Shown here piece by piece: positions 38,501-48,651 of a stretch of 64,000 nucleotides of DNA. A program made the position numbers and the translations under genes. The notes under the pieces are model-generated. The model made no database searches, was not told the origin of the DNA, and saw only the letters and a program-made list of their open reading frames with translations. How positions within the stretch are numbered: the stretch's first letter is position 1; every line of letters starts with the position of its first letter. Location of the stretch: the NCBI RefSeq assembly GCF_052857255.1, contig NW_027526713.1, positions 52,724 through 116,723 of the forward strand, read 5' to 3'. The stretch comes from Amblyomma americanum (taxonomy: Eukaryota > Arthropoda > Arachnida > Ixodida > Ixodidae).

Positions 38501-41500
38501 TTATAACTGCGCGAAAAGCATGTATTCGTGCTTAATACAACGAAACAAGCTGTTTTAGACCTAAACGAGCTAGATCTGAACACATCGGTTTTACAAGTGT
38601 CTGTGTGATACGCGTCAAAACTTTTTCTCTTATATCTGCGCGAAAAGCATATATACAACGAAAGAAGCTGTTTTAGACCAAAACGAGCTAGATCTGAACA
38701 CATCGGTTTTACAAGTGTCCATGTGATACGCGTCAAAACTTTTTCTCTTATAACTGCTCGAAAAGCTTGTATTCATGCGTAATACAACGAAAGAAGCTGT
38801 TTTAGACCAAAACGAGCTAGATCTGAACACATCGGTTTTACTAGTGTCTATGGGATACGCGAAAAATCTTTTTCTCTTATAACTGCGCGAAAAGCATGTA
38901 TTCGTGCTTAATACAACGAAACAAGCTGTTTTAGACCTAAACGAGCTAGATCTGAACACATCGGTTTTACAAGTGTCCATGTGATACGCGTCAAAACTTT
39001 CTCATAACTGCTCGAAAAGCTTGTATTCGTGCGTATTACAACGAAACAAGTTGTTTTAGACCAAAACGAGCTAGATCTGAACACATCGGTTTTACAAGGG
39101 TCTATGTGATACGCGTCAAAACTTTTTCTCTTATAACTGCTCGAAAAGCTTGTATTCATGCGTAATACAACGAAAGAAGCTGTTTTAGACCTAAACGAGC
39201 TAGATCTGAACACATCGGTTTTACAAATGTCCATGTGATACTCGTCAAAACTTTTTCTCTTATAACTGCGCGAAAAGCATGTATTCGTGCTTAATACACC
39301 GAAACAAGCTGTTTTAGACCTAAACGAGCTAGATCTGAACACATCGGTTTTACAAGTGTCCTTGTGATACGCGTCAAAACTTCTAACTGCTCGAAAAGCT
39401 TGCATTCGTGCTTAATACAACGAAACAAGCTGTTTTAGACCTAAACGAGCTAGATCTGAACACATCGGTTTTACAAGTGTATGTGATACGCGTCAAAACT
39501 TTTTCTCTTACAACTGCGCGAAAAGCATGTATTCGTGCTTAATACAACGAAACAAGCTGTTTTAGACCTAAACGAGCTAGATCTGAACACATCGGTTTTA
39601 CAAATGTCCATGTGATACGCGTCAAAACTTTTTCTCTTATAACTGCGCGAAAAGCATGTATTCGTGCTTAATACAACGAAACAAGCTGTTTTAGACCTAA
39701 ACGAGCTAGATCTGAACACATCGGTTTTACAAGTGTCCATGTGATACGCGTCAAAACTTTTTCTCATAACTGCTCGAAAAGCTTGTATTCGTGCGTATTA
39801 CAACGAAACAAGCCGTTTTAGACCAAAGCGAGCTAGATCTGAACACATCGGTTTTACAAGTGTATGTGGTACGCGTCAAAACATTTTCTCTTATAACTGC
39901 GCGAAAAGCATGTATTCGTGCTTTATACAACGAAACAAGCTGTTTTAGACCTAAACGAGCTAGATCTGAACACATCGGTTTTACAAATGTCCATGTGATA
40001 CGCGTCAAAACTTTTTCTCTTATAACTGCGCGAAAAGCATGTATTCGTGCTTAATACAACGAAACAAGCTGTTTTAGACCTAAACGAGCTAGATCTGAAC
40101 ACATCGGTTTTACAAGTGTCTATGTGATACGCGTCAAAACTTTTTCTCTTATATCTGCGCGAAAAGCATATATACAACGAAACAAGCTGTTTTAGACCTA
40201 AACGAGCTAGATCTGAACACATCGGTTTTACAAATGTCCATGTGATACGCGTCAAAACTTTTTCTCTTATAACTGCGCGAAAAGCATGTATTCGTGCTTA
40301 ATACAACGAAACAAGCTGTTTTAGACCTAAACGAGCTGGATCTGAACACATCGGTTTTACAAGTGTCTATGTGATACGCGTCAAAACTTTTTCTCTTATA
40401 TCTGCGCGAAAAGCATATATACAACGAAACAAGCTGTTTTAGACCTAAACGAGCTAGATCTGAACACATCGGTTTTACAAGTGTCTATGTGATACGCGTC
40501 AAAACTTTTTCTCTTATAACTGCTCGAAAAGCTTGTATTCATGCGTAATACAACGAAAGAAGCTGTTTTAGACCAAAACGAGCTAGATCTGAACACATCG
40601 GTTTTACAAGTGTCCATGTGATACGCGTCAAAACTTTTTCTCTTATAACTGCTCGAAAAGCTTGTATTCATGCGTAATACAACGAAAGAAGCTGTTTTAG
40701 ACCAAAACGAGCTAGATCTGAACACATCGGTTTTACTAGTGTCTATGGGATACGCGTCAAATCTTTTTCTCTTATAACTACGCGAAAAGCATGTATTCGT
40801 GCTTAATACAACGAAACAAGCTGTTTTAGACCTAAACGAGCTAGATCTGAACACATCGGTTTTACAAGTGTCCATGTGATACGCGTCAAAACTTTCTCTC
40901 ATAACTGCTCGAAAAGCTTGTATTCGTGCGTATTACAACGAAACAAGTTGTTTTAGACCAAAACGAGCTAGATCTGAACACATCGGTTTTACTAGTGTCT
41001 ATGGGATACGCGTCGAAACTTTTTCTCTTATAACTGCGCGAAAAGCATGTATTCGTGCTTAATACAACGAAACAAGCTGTTTTAGACCTAAACGAGCTAG
41101 ATCTGAACACATTGGTTTTACAAGTGTCCATGTGATACGCGTCAAAACTTCTAACTGCTCGAAAAGCTTGCATTCGTGCCTAATACAACAAAACAAGCTG
41201 TTTTAGACCAAAACGAGCTAGATCTGAACACATCGGTTTTACAAGTGTCCTTGTGATACGCGTCAAAACTTCTAACTGCTCGAAAAGCTTGCATTCGTGC
41301 TTAATACAACGAAACAAGCTGTTTTAGACCTAAACGAGCTAGATCTGAACACATCGGTTTTACAAGTGTCCATGTGATACGCGTCAAAACTTTTTCTCAT
41401 AACTGCTCGAAAAGCTTGTATTCGTGCGTATTACAACGAAACAAGCTGTTTTAGACCAAAACGAGCTAGATCTGAACACATCGGTTTTACAAGTGTATGT

Positions 41501-44500
41501 GATACGCGTCAAAACTTTTTCTCTTACAACTGCGCGAAAAGCATGTATTCGTGCTTAATACAACGAAACAAGCTGTTTTAGACCAAAACGAGCTAGATCT
41601 GAACACATCGGTTTTACAAGTGTCTATGTGATACGCGTCAAAACTTTTTCTCTTATATATGCGCGAAAAGCATATATACAACGAAAGAAGCTGTTTTAGA
41701 CCAAAACGAGCTAGATCTGAACACATCGGTTTTACAAGTGTCCATGTGATACGCGTCAAAACTTTTTCTCTTATAACTGCTCGAAAAGCTTGTATTCATG
41801 CGTAATACAACGAAAGAAGCTGTTTTAGACCAAAACGAGCTAGATCTGAACACATCGGTTTTACTAGTGTCTATGGGATACGCGTCAAATCTTTTTCTCT
41901 TATAACTGCGCGAAAAGCATGTATTCGTGCCTAATACAACAAAACAAGCTGTTTTAGACCTAAACGAGCTAGATCTGAACACATCGGTTTTACAAGTGTC
42001 CATGTGATACGCGTCAAAACTTTCTCTCATAACTGCTCGAAAAGCTTGTATTCGTGCGTATTACAACGAAACAAGTTGTTTTAGACCAAAACGAGCTAGA
42101 TCTGAACACATCGGTTTTACAAGGGTCTATGTGATACGCGTCAAAACTTTTTCTCTTATAACTGCTCGAAAAGCTTGTATTCATGCGTAATACAACGAAA
42201 GAAGCTGTTTTAGACCTAAACGAGCTGGATCTGAACACATCGGTTTTACAAGTGTCCTTGTGATACGCGTCAAAACTTCTAACTGCTCGAAAAGCTTGCA
42301 TTCGTGCTTAATACAACGAAACAAGCTGTTTTAGACCTAAACGAGCTAGATCTGAACACATCGGTTTTACAAGTGTCCATGTGATACGCGTCAAAACTTT
42401 TTCTCATAACTGCTCGAAAAGCTTGTATTCGTGCGTATTACAACGAAACAAGCTGTTTTAGACCAAAACGAGCTAGATCTGAACACATCGGTTTTACAAG
42501 TGTATGTGATACGCGTCAAAACTTTTTCTCTTACAACTGCGCGAAAAGCATGTATTCGTGCTTAATACAACGAAACAAGCTGTTTTAGACCAAAACGAGC
42601 TAGATCTGAACACATCGGTTTTACAAGTGTGTGATACGCGTCAAAACTTTTTCTCTTATAACTGCGCGAAAAGCATGTATTCGGGCTTAATACAACGAAA
42701 CAAGCTGTTTTAGACCTAAACGAGCTAGATCTGAACACATCGGTTTTACAAGTGTCTATGTGATACGCGTCAAAACTTTTTCTCTTATAACAGCGCGAAA
42801 AGCATGTATTCGTGCTTAATACAACGAAACAAGTTGTTTTAGACCTAAACGAGCTAGATCTGAACACATCGATTTTACAAATGTCCATGTGATACGCGTC
42901 AAAACTTTTTCTCTTATAACTGCGCGAAAAGCATGTATTCGTGCTTAATACAACGAAACAAGCTGTTTTAGACCTAAACGAGCTAGATCTGAACACATTG
43001 GTTTTACAAGTGTCCATGTGATACGCGTCAAAACTTCTAACTGCTCGAAAAGCTTGCATTCGTGCTTAATACAACGAAACAAGCTGTTTTAGACCAAAAC
43101 GAGCTAGATCTGAACACATCGGTTTTACAAGTGTCTATGTGATACGCGTCAAAACTTTTTCTCTTATAACTGCGCGAAAAGCATGTATTCGTGCTTATTA
43201 CAACGAAACAAGCCGTTTTAGACCTAAACGAGCTAGATCTGAACACATCGGTTTTACAAGTGTATGTGGTACGCGTCAAAACATTTTCTCTTATAACTGC
43301 TCGAAAAGCTTGCATTCGTGCTTAATACAACGAAACAAGCTGTTTTAGACCAAAACGAGCTAGATCTGAACACATCGGTTTTACAAGTGTCCATGTGATA
43401 CGCGTCAAAACTTTTTCTCATAAATGCTCGAAAAGCTTGTATTCGTGCGTATTACAACGAAACAAGCTGTTTTAGACCAAAACGAGCTAGATCTGAACAC
43501 ATCGGTTTTACAAGTGTATGTGATACGCGTCAAAACTTTTTCTCTTATAACTGCGCGAAAAGCATGTATTCGTGCTTAATACAACGAAACAAGCTGTTTT
43601 AGACCTAAACGAGCTAGATCTGAATACATCGGTTTTACAAATGTCCATGTGATACGCGTCAAAACTTTTTCTGTTATAACTGCGCGAAAAGCATGTATTC
43701 GTGCTTAATACAACGAAACAAGCTGTTTTAGACCTAAACGAGCTAGATCTGAACACATCGGTTTTACAAGTGTCTGTGTGATACGCGTCAAAACTTTTTC
43801 TCTTATATCTGCGCGAAAAGCATATATACAACGAAAGAAGCTGTTTTAGACCAAAACGAGCTAGATCTGAACACATCGGTTTTACAAGTGTCCATGTGAT
43901 ACGCGTCAAAACTTTTTCTCTTATAACTGCTCGAAAAGCTTGTATTCATGCGTAATACAACGAAAGAAGCTGTTTTAGACCAAAACGAGCTAGATCTGAA
44001 CACATCGGTTTTACTAGTGTCTATGGGATACGCGAAAAATCTTTTTCTCTTATAACTGCGCGAAAAGCATGTATTCGTGCTTAATACAACGAAACAAGCT
44101 GTTTTAGACCTAAACGAGCTAGATCTGAACACATCGGTTTTACAAGTGTCCATGTGATACGCGTCAAAACTTTCTCATAACTGCTCGAAAAGCTTGTATT
44201 CGTGCGTATTACAACGAAACAAGTTGTTTTAGACCAAAACGAGCTAGATCTGAACACATCGGTTTTACAAGGGTCTATGTGATACGCGTCAAAACTTTTT
44301 CTCTTATAACTGCTCGAAAAGCTTGTATTCATGCGTAATACAACGAAAGAAGCTGTTTTAGACCTAAACGAGCTAGATCTGAACACATCGGTTTTACAAA
44401 TGTCCATGTGATACTCGTCAAAACTTTTTCTCTTATAACTGCGCGAAAAGCATGTATTCGTGCTTAATACACCGAAACAAGCTGTTTTAGACCTAAACGA

Positions 44501-47230
44501 GCTAGATCTGAACACATCGGTTTTACAAGTGTCCTTGTGATACGCGTCAAAACTTCTAACTGCTCGAAAAGCTTGCATTCGTGCTTAATACAACGAAACA
44601 AGCTGTTTTAGACCTAAACGAGCTAGATCTGAACACATCGGTTTTACAAGTGTATGTGATACGCGTCAAAACTTTTTCTCTTACAACTGCGCGAAAAGCA
44701 TGTATTCGTGCTTAATACAACGAAACAAGCTGTTTTAGACCTAAACGAGCTAGATCTGAACACATCGGTTTTACAAATGTCCATGTGATACGCGTCAAAA
44801 CTTTTTCTCTTATAACTGCGCGAAAAGCATGTATTCGTGCTTAATACAACGAAACAAGCTGTTTTAGACCTAAACGAGCTAGATCTGAACACATCGGTTT
44901 TACAAGTGTCCATGTGATACGCGTCAAAACTTTTTCTCATAACTGCTCGAAAAGCTTGTATTCGTGCGTATTACAACGAAACAAGCCGTTTTAGACCAAA
45001 GCGAGCTAGATCTGAACACATCGGTTTTACAAGTGTATGTGGTACGCGTCAAAACATTTTCTCTTATAACTGCGCGAAAAGCATGTATTCGTGCTTTATA
45101 CAACGAAACAAGCTGTTTTAGACCTAAACGAGCTAGATCTGAACACATCGGTTTTACAAATGTCCATGTGATACGCGTCAAAACTTTTTCTCTTATAACT
45201 GCGCGAAAAGCATGTATTCGTGCTTAATACAACGAAACAAGCTGTTTTAGACCTAAACGAGCTAGATCTGAACACATCGGTTTTACAAGTGTCTATGTGA
45301 TACGCGTCAAAACTTTTTCTCTTATATCTGCGCGAAAAGCATATATACAACGAAACAAGCTGTTTTAGACCTAAACGAGCTAGATCTGAACACATCGGTT
45401 TTACAAATGTCCATGTGATACGCGTCAAAACTTTTTCTCTTATAACTGCGCGAAAAGCATGTATTCGTGCTTAATACAACGAAACAAGCTGTTTTAGACC
45501 TAAACGAGCTGGATCTGAACACATCGGTTTTACAAGTGTCTATGTGATACGCGTCAAAACTTTTTCTCTTATATCTGCGCGAAAAGCATATATACAACGA
45601 AACAAGCTGTTTTAGACCTAAACGAGCTAGATCTGAACACATCGGTTTTACAAGTGTCTATGTGATACGCGTCAAAACTTTTTCTCTTATAACTGCTCGA
45701 AAAGCTTGTATTCATGCGTAATACAACGAAAGAAGCTGTTTTAGACCAAAACGAGCTAGATCTGAACACATCGGTTTTACAAGTGTCCATGTGATACGCG
45801 TCAAAACTTTTTCTCTTATAACTGCTCGAAAAGCTTGTATTCATGCGTAATACAACGAAAGAAGCTGTTTTAGACCAAAACGAGCTAGATCTGAACACAT
45901 CGGTTTTACTAGTGTCTATGGGATACGCGTCAAATCTTTTTCTCTTATAACTACGCGAAAAGCATGTATTCGTGCTTAATACAACGAAACAAGCTGTTTT
46001 AGACCTAAACGAGCTAGATCTGAACACATCGGTTTTACAAGTGTCCATGTGATACGCGTCAAAACTTTCTCTCATAACTGCTCGAAAAGCTTGTATTCGT
46101 GCGTATTACAACGAAACAAGTTGTTTTAGACCAAAACGAGCTAGATCTGAACACATCGGTTTTACTAGTGTCTATGGGATACGCGTCGAAACTTTTTCTC
46201 TTATAACTGCGCGAAAAGCATGTATTCGTGCTTAATACAACGAAACAAGCTGTTTTAGACCTAAACGAGCTAGATCTGAACACATTGGTTTTACAAGTGT
46301 CCATGTGATACGCGTCAAAACTTCTAACTGCTCGAAAAGCTTGCATTCGTGCCTAATACAACAAAACAAGCTGTTTTAGACCAAAACGAGCTAGATCTGA
46401 ACACATCGGTTTTACAAGTGTCCTTGTGATACGCGTCAAAACTTCTAACTGCTCGAAAAGCTTGCATTCGTGCTTAATACAACGAAACAAGCTGTTTTAG
46501 ACCTAAACGAGCTAGATCTGAACACATCGGTTTTACAAGTGTCCATGTGATACGCGTCAAAACTTTTTCTCATAACTGCTCGAAAAGCTTGTATTCGTGC
46601 GTATTACAACGAAACAAGCTGTTTTAGACCAAAACGAGCTAGATCTGAACACATCGGTTTTACAAGTGTATGTGATACGCGTCAAAACTTTTTCTCTTAC
46701 AACTGCGCGAAAAGCATGTATTCGTGCTTAATACAACGAAACAAGCTGTTTTAGACCAAAACGAGCTAGATCTGAACACATCGGTTTTACAAGTGTCTAT
46801 GTGATACGCGTCAAAACTTTTTCTCTTATATATGCGCGAAAAGCATATATACAACGAAAGAAGCTGTTTTAGACCAAAACGAGCTAGATCTGAACACATC
46901 GGTTTTACAAGTGTCCATGTGATACGCGTCAAAACTTTTTCTCTTATAACTGCTCGAAAAGCTTGTATTCATGCGTAATACAACGAAAGAAGCTGTTTTA
47001 GACCAAAACGAGCTAGATCTGAACACATCGGTTTTACTAGTGTCTATGGGATACGCGTCAAATCTTTTTCTCTTATAACTGCGCGAAAAGCATGTATTCG
47101 TGCTTAATACAACAAAACAAGCTGTTTTAGACCTAAACGAGCTAGATCTGAACACATCGGTTTTACAAGTGTCCATGTGATACGCGTCAATACTTTCTCT
47201 CATAACTGCTCGAAAAGCTTGTATTCGTGA
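32470..47230. repeat. Higher-order repeat of 4.93-5.17 kb, three units (last partial)
   Basis: Landmarks recur at 4,926-4,930 bp from unit 1 (starting ~32.5 kb) to unit 2 (~37.4 kb), and at exactly 5,173 bp from unit 2 to unit 3 (~42.6 kb). Units 2 and 3 share variants absent from unit 1, such as ACGCGAAAAATC (38,859/44,032) and an extra pair of monomers near 40.17-40.41/45.34-45.59 kb. CTTATATATGCGCG at 41,65x/46,83x is shared by the two later copies only. Variants common to all three include GTGCCTAATACAACAAAAC (36,005/41,178/46,351). Unit 3 breaks off near 47.23 kb, ~0.4 kb before the LINE fragment. Confidence 0.85.
45299..45416 (+). repeat. Exemplar 118-bp monomer (type A, 11-bp deletion)
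   Basis: This short type A form reads GCATATATACAACG where type A reads GCATGTATTCGTGC followed by TTAATACAACG, and it also carries CTTATATCTGCGCG or CTTATATATGCGCG. It is best derived from the GCATATATTCG variant of type A by loss of 11 bp between short AT repeats. Copies lie near 15.66, 19.77, 22.91, 26.17, 29.31, 33.85, 35.25, 36.50, 38.65, 40.17, 40.42, 41.67, 43.82, 45.34, 45.59, 46.85, 49.95, 51.48 and 51.72 kb. None lies left of 14 kb. Confidence 0.92.
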
Positions 47231-47647
47231 GTTGTTTTAGACCAAAACGAGCTAGATCTGAACACATCGGTTTTACAAGGGTCTATGTGATACGCGTCAA
47301 AACTTTTTCTCTTATAACTGCTCGAAAAGCTTGTATTCATGCGTAATACAACGAAAGAAGCTGTTTTAGACCTAAACGAGCTAGATCTGAACACATCGGT
47401 TTTACAAATGTCCATGTGATACTCGTCAAAACTTTTTCTCTTATAACTGCGCGAAAAGCATGTATTCGTGCTTAATACACCGAAACAAGCTGTTTTAGAC
47501 CTAAACGAGCTAGATCTGAACACATCGGTTTTACAAGTGTCCTTGTGATACGCGTCAAAACTTCTAACTGCTCGAAAAGCTTGCATTCGTGCTTAATACA
47601 ACGAAACAAGCTGTTTTAGACCTAAACGAGCTAGATCTGAACACATC

Positions 47648-48415
47648 CACGGCGCTAGCGCCATTGCCGCTCTTCAACAGGATCTAACCACTATCTCAGC
47701 GTGGTGTGACAAATGGCACATGCCTCTTAATCTAAATAAATGCCACTCCATATCATTCTCTCGCAAAAACACAGTTATTGATAGCACTTACAACATAAAA
47801 TCGGTCGCCGTCACGAGAACATCATCTTATAAATACCTAGAAGTACACATCACATCATCGCTGTCATGGACAACACACATTCAGACCATCTGTTCCAAAG
47901 CATCACGCACACTTGGTTTTCTCCGGCGCAATCTAAAATCTGCATCACCTGAAGTAAAAAAGTTGGCATACATAACATTCGTACGTCCTAAATTGGAGTA
48001 CGCGTCATCTGTCTGGCATCCATCACAATCGTATCTCATCTCAGACCTTGAAGCCATTCAAAATCGCGCCGCCCGTTTTATTACTTCGCAGTACTCAAGA
48101 AATACCAGCGTAACATTACTAAAACGATCCCTCGGCCTTCAAACACTAGCAACTCGCCGTGTTATTTCCCGTCTATGCCTCTTTCACTCTTTCTTTTATC
48201 GCTCACCAAGACATTTGTTGCTGCAGCCACCCCCACGTACTTCATCCCGCCTAAACCACAGTAACCCAATCGCACGCATTAAAACCCGCACCTCCGCAAT
48301 GAGCAGTTCATTTTTTCCCGACGCCATAGTGCTCTGGAATGGCCTTCCCGACAACGTAATAACATGCTCCGATCGCCGCCTTTTCCGCGAGAAACTGGCT
48401 AATCACTTCTCATAA
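47648..48415 (+). CDS. Partial LINE reverse transcriptase, C-terminal fragment (255 codons plus stop)
   Basis: The reading frame is open from the insertion junction (CAC codon at 47648) to TAA at 48413-48415. An in-frame ATG at 47720 is internal to the protein and not a true start. The fragment opens with an LQQDL...WCDKW...LNLNKC block (residues ~9-32), known in LINE RTs just downstream of the catalytic aspartates. The aspartate box itself is missing, so the protein cannot be active. Next come SYKYLEVHI (~60-68), where related proteins usually have YLGV, so a Gly-to-Glu change is likely; SLSWTTHI; RTLGFLRRNL; a KLAYITFVRPKLEYASSVW block; and LEAIQNRAARFI. The last 27 residues hold LWNGLPDNVI and RLFREKLANHF, typical of the C-terminus of arthropod LINE ORF2. 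No premature stop is present. It is a dead-on-arrival copy, probably silent within the satellite. Confidence 0.88.
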   Translation, partial: HGASAIAALQQDLTTISAWCDKWHMPLNLNKCHSISFSRKNTVIDSTYNIKSVAVTRTSSYKYLEVHITSSLSWTTHIQTICSKASRTLGFLRRNLKSASPEVKKLAYITFVRPKLEYASSVWHPSQSYLISDLEAIQNRAARFITSQYSRNTSVTLLKRSLGLQTLATRRVISRLCLFHSFFYRSPRHLLLQPPPRTSSRLNHSNPIARIKTRTSAMSSSFFPDAIVLWNGLPDNVITCSDRRLFREKLANHFS

Positions 48416-48625
48416 ACATATTCATACTGCGACACCGAAGTGCCAATTGTTCCTTGTTTTCTTTTTGTATGTTTATTTCTTGCTTTTAGTTTGTATATTA
48501 TTGTACACTTTTTTGGTACCCCGTGTATTTTTCCCCCTTTCTTTCTTTTATGTTCTCTGCTACTACCCTCCAACCTGTATGTACGCCCCCCCTTATGTAA
48601 TGCCTTCGGGCCTTTAAGGGACAAA
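48416..48625 (+). other. LINE 3' untranslated region, copy 1
   Basis: About 210 bp separate the RT stop codon from the terminal repeats. The region is T-rich, with TTTTCTTTTTG and TTCCCCCTTTC tracts and a run of seven C at 48586-48592, and ends with GCCTTCGGGCCTTTAAGGG. In that last stretch CCTT and AAGG can pair as a short hairpin, a position where CR1/L2 type elements often carry the RT recognition structure. That role is inference. Short open frames on either strand here have no recognisable content. Confidence 0.7.
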
Positions 48626-48629
48626 TAAA
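48624..48629 (+). promoter_or_regulatory. Polyadenylation signal of LINE copy 1
   Basis: An AATAAA hexamer lies ~210 bp after the RT stop codon and immediately before the GAAAT tail. Its position at the very end of the element fits a 3'-end processing signal of the LINE transcript. It might also serve read-through satellite transcription on the plus strand. Confidence 0.6.
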
Positions 48630-48651
48630 TGAAATGAAATGAAATGAAATG
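48628..48651 (+). repeat. Terminal (GAAAT)n tail of LINE copy 1
   Basis: Four to five copies of a GAAAT pentamer follow AATAAAT and pass directly into satellite TGATACGCG. Short tandem repeats at the 3' end, rather than poly(A), are known for CR1/L2 elements. The last ATG is shared with the satellite sequence ATGTGATACG, so the exact junction is ambiguous by three bases. Confidence 0.8.

Larger units (their letters stand above)
1..47647. repeat. Satellite array, 129-bp monomer family (left segment)
   Basis: This is a continuous head-to-tail array of a ~129-bp monomer, all copies in the same orientation, with no unrelated sequence inside. Nearly every monomer shows GATACGCGTC (with an MluI site), CAACGAAA, GAGCTAGATCTGAAC (with a BglII site) and CATCGGTTTTAC in that order. 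Copies differ by scattered substitutions and a limited set of recurring indels that define length classes of 129, 127, 121, 118 and 95 bp. Long stop-free stretches on the minus strand occur because 129 is a multiple of three. They are interrupted wherever a monomer carries a frame-changing indel, so I do not call them genes. The array ends abruptly inside a monomer, after GAACACATC, where a LINE fragment begins. The left end is cut by the window. A centromeric or heterochromatic location is an inference only. Confidence 0.97.
47648..48651 (+). mobile_element. 5'-truncated non-LTR retrotransposon (LINE) fragment, copy 1
   Basis: The ~1.0-kb non-satellite insert begins at CACGGCGCTAGC directly after a satellite GAACACATC, and ends in GAAATG repeats that run into satellite TGATACGCG. 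It carries the C-terminal part of a reverse transcriptase, a stop, a ~210-bp 3' UTR, an AATAAA signal and a short pentamer tail. This is the usual form of a LINE copy truncated at its 5' end during target-primed reverse transcription. The tail of short repeats rather than poly(A) favours the CR1/L2 group over Jockey, but the group assignment is by recollection of motifs, not by search. No target-site duplication is visible. Instead 16-19 bp of the satellite monomer are missing at the site. The fragment cannot encode the endonuclease or the RT catalytic site, so it is non-autonomous. Confidence 0.9.

Noticed and set aside
1..47647. CRISPR array, prompted by regular repeats and GTTTTAGA motifs
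   Set aside because: There are no unique spacers: the whole 129-bp unit is repeated, the context is eukaryotic and no cas genes exist. The GTTTTAGA resemblance is coincidental.
48403..48628. Short open frames of 73 codons (minus) and 62 codons (plus) over the LINE 3' UTR
   Set aside because: They overlap each other in low-complexity T-rich 3' UTR, have no recognisable motif, and recur only because the LINE is duplicated.
48628..48651. GAAAT repeats as an independent microsatellite
   Set aside because: They form the terminal tail of the LINE fragment, directly after AATAAA, and occur only at the two LINE copies.
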